Assembly (NCBI RefSeq): GCF_029946185.1 | Contig: NZ_JAQSEA010000082.1 | Span: 1 to 58,598, forward strand | Reading direction: 5' to 3' | DNA length: 58,598 nt | Source: Prosthecobacter sp. | Lineage (GTDB): Bacteria > Verrucomicrobiota > Verrucomicrobiia > Verrucomicrobiales > Verrucomicrobiaceae | Shown: positions 57,393 through 58,598 of the stretch, one piece after another | How the letters are laid out: each line of letters opens with the position of its first letter | How positions within the stretch are numbered: the stretch's first letter is position 1 | Translations under genes and position numbers: made by a program | The notes under the pieces: generated by a model | What the model saw: only the letters and a program-made list of their open reading frames with translations | What the model was told of the DNA's origin: nothing | Databases searched by the model: none

Positions 57393-57827
57393 TCACGGCC
57401 CCGCCTTCGGTACAAAGGGCGGGTAAAGTTTCCGCGCTCCAAACTCCACGTAGCGGTTCTCGCTGCTTTTTAAATAGACGGGCAGGGGACTCTTCTCGCC
57501 AGCGTCCTGGGGCTGATAAATGAAGTGCTGGCCGGTGACATCGAGCCCTCGTTTCATCATCGTGGCGTCGTCAAACTCCACGGCCTCCTCCGCTCGGCGG
57601 AAGGTGCCCTCGTCCTGGCCGGGATAGCGCAGGTTGGGCTCGTAGCGGTCGTCCTTGCCCAGTGCCGTGTAGTACTTCGTGTCGCCCAGCGCGGTGGGGT
57701 ACTCGGTCCACTCGTAGTCCGCCGGGTGCAGGTGGATGCGCCAGGAGAGCAGGACGAGGGACGAGAGCAGCAGCGCCCAGCCGAGCAGCAGCCGGCCGGG
57801 CGTGTCGCGGATTTTGTTGGCGGGCAT
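57393..57827 (-). CDS. Membrane-anchored protein of unknown function
   Basis: A 144-residue protein with one N-terminal helix (LLLGWALLLSSLVLLSW, about 13-29) and an acidic, aromatic-rich extracytoplasmic domain (EWTEYPTALGDTKYYTALGKDDRYEPNLRYPGQDEGTFRRAEEAVEF) ending KLYPPFVPKAGP. No catalytic motif is seen. It lies 23 bases downstream of another minus-strand membrane-protein gene, so they may form a unit. Confidence 0.65.
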   Translation of the reverse strand: MPANKIRDTPGRLLLGWALLLSSLVLLSWRIHLHPADYEWTEYPTALGDTKYYTALGKDDRYEPNLRYPGQDEGTFRRAEEAVEFDDATMMKRGLDVTGQHFIYQPQDAGEKSPLPVYLKSSENRYVEFGARKLYPPFVPKAGP

Positions 57828-57850
57828 CTCCCAAGTTTAAACCGTGGGCG

Positions 57851-58273
57851 CTAGCCTTCTTGGGAGAGTTTGTAAGTGGTCAGATAGACCACTACCGTCA
57901 CCACAATGCTCTGCAGGATGCCATAGAGAGCCCATTGCAGGCAGATCAGGCCGGGGATCGGCAGCACGGCGTAGAACATCGGCGCGTAGGACGTGGCGAT
58001 CAGGCCCACAAAAAAGCCGAAGCGAACGGCGGATTTCAGCGTCGTGGTGTTCGGCGCACAGCGGTTGATCCAGATGACGGTGAGACCTCCGGCGGCCATG
58101 AACTGCCCCACCATGATCCATTTGATCAGCGCTCTCATGCCATCTGGCGTGCGCCACAGACCGGCAATTTTCATGTAGGCCGTCTTCATGGCCAGTTGGT
58201 GGATCAACAGATCGGTGATCCAGATCGCCGCGAAGGCGGTCAGGAGGATGACAATGGTGCGCTTGGGATTCAT
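57851..58273 (-). CDS. Small integral membrane protein
   Basis: A 140-residue protein with four helices: RTIVILLTAFAAIWITDLLI, IKWIMVGQFMAAGGLTVIWI, AVRFGFFVGLIATSYAPMFY and LICLQWALYGILQSIVVTVVVYL. The start is MNPKRTIV at 58273; a longer frame to 58345 adds non-coding-like residues. The family is not recognised with confidence; the layout resembles DUF1761-type proteins. Confidence 0.65.
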   Translation of the reverse strand: MNPKRTIVILLTAFAAIWITDLLIHQLAMKTAYMKIAGLWRTPDGMRALIKWIMVGQFMAAGGLTVIWINRCAPNTTTLKSAVRFGFFVGLIATSYAPMFYAVLPIPGLICLQWALYGILQSIVVTVVVYLTTYKLSQEG

Positions 58274-58398
58274 GCAGGAGTCTTGGGGGCAGGTGGGCTC
58301 AGGAATTTCTCTGGCAGGATACCAAGCCGCAGCGGCATTGGGCAATCCTTAAATATATCATTGTCAGCGCCGGGTGCTTCGGCTTCGATGCAGGCTCT

Positions 58399-58598
58399 AT
58401 GAGCAAAAAATGGCGCATCGCCGGCATCAACTTCGATCACTTCCACATGGGCGACCTGCTGCGTCAGGCCTCCGAGCACCCGAACGCCGAGATCGTGGGT
58501 ATCTGCGATGAGCAGCCCGCACGCCTGGTGGACGCCCAGCGGAACTTCAGCCTCACCGACGCCCAGGTCTTCACCGACTACCGCGCCTGCATGGAGCA
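58399..58598 (+). CDS. Gfo/Idh/MocA family oxidoreductase, C-terminus cut by window edge
   Basis: The first 66 codons of a NAD(P)-binding oxidoreductase: MSKKWRIAGINFDHFHMGDL, then VGICDEQPARLVDAQRNFSL and VFTDYRACME. The beta-alpha-beta start with I-A-G-I-N-F-D-H-F-H-M-G replaces the usual G-x-G-x-x-G, as in a PVC subgroup whose loop carries His-x-His. The rest is outside the window. Confidence 0.78.
   Translation, partial: MSKKWRIAGINFDHFHMGDLLRQASEHPNAEIVGICDEQPARLVDAQRNFSLTDAQVFTDYRACME

Noticed and set aside
57209-57442. 77-codon minus-strand open frame overlapping a lipoprotein start
   Set aside because: It overlaps the signal peptide of the better-supported lipoprotein gene and has no family or coding character.

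Overview
The window reads as a chromosomal segment of a high-GC member of the Verrucomicrobia (PVC group), most like the Prosthecobacter/Verrucomicrobium lineage. The evidence is the gene content: planctomycete-type cytochrome c/DUF1549/DUF1553 and DUF1501 proteins, a giant NPCBM + membrane-bound-dehydrogenase + HEAT + haem protein, Gfo/Idh/MocA oxidoreductases, many small Sec lipoproteins, a eukaryote-type HisA and few clear Shine-Dalgarno sites. The genus is an inference. Both ends cut genes (leuA on the left, a Gfo/Idh/MocA gene on the right). One tRNA (Arg, anticodon CCG) is present. I saw no rRNA, CRISPR array, prophage or intact insertion sequence.

Layout. 1-6.9 kb: leuA with a leucine-rich leader peptide, divergent eukaryote-type hisA, a frameshifted secreted protein, an FAH-family hydrolase, a YcaQ-type DNA glycosylase and a LON-domain protein. 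7.1-19.4 kb: secreted PVC carbohydrate-type proteins and an IclR-headed operon (iclR, cytochrome/DUF1553, SGNH hydrolase, DUF1501). 19.4-27.1 kb: SRAP peptidase, tRNA-Arg, sterol-desaturase-type hydroxylase, then a cluster of an adenylate-forming enzyme, an MDR dehydrogenase, two tandem GNAT/FemAB-like proteins and a LuxI-like synthase. 27.4-36.4 kb: housekeeping genes (rplI, Nudix, mnmA, serA) mixed with small envelope proteins, including a lipoprotein chorismate mutase.

36.5-44.5 kb is the most striking region. It is a single eleven-gene minus-strand arsenic operon: arsR, DUF6428, aquaglyceroporin, arsD, arsA, a small gene, HlyD-type adaptor, FtsX-type permease, ABC ATPase, rhodanese and arsC. 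Six consecutive junctions are 4-bp ATGA overlaps. It encodes no ArsB or Acr3; a tripartite ABC exporter sits where the efflux pump would be expected. Three of its proteins end in cysteine-rich tails. 44.7-58.6 kb holds a YoaK-type membrane protein, an AT-rich island with a four-helix membrane protein, a lipoprotein with a cytidine-deaminase fold, an ECF sigma/anti-sigma pair, lgt, purH and small membrane proteins.

The intergenic DNA is rich in dispersed repeats. One is an inverted-repeat family built on GAGCTTTAGCTCGTTCTGG with AAAGTACT ends (at least seven loci). Others are TTGACC arrays, a 34-bp hairpin repeat at two loci, a 157-bp tandem repeat, and a palindromic repeat inserted in frame inside mnmA. 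Four minus-strand genes carry an apparent single-base frameshift, each fixable by a one-base change in a short homopolymer. They may be sequencing errors or true decay.
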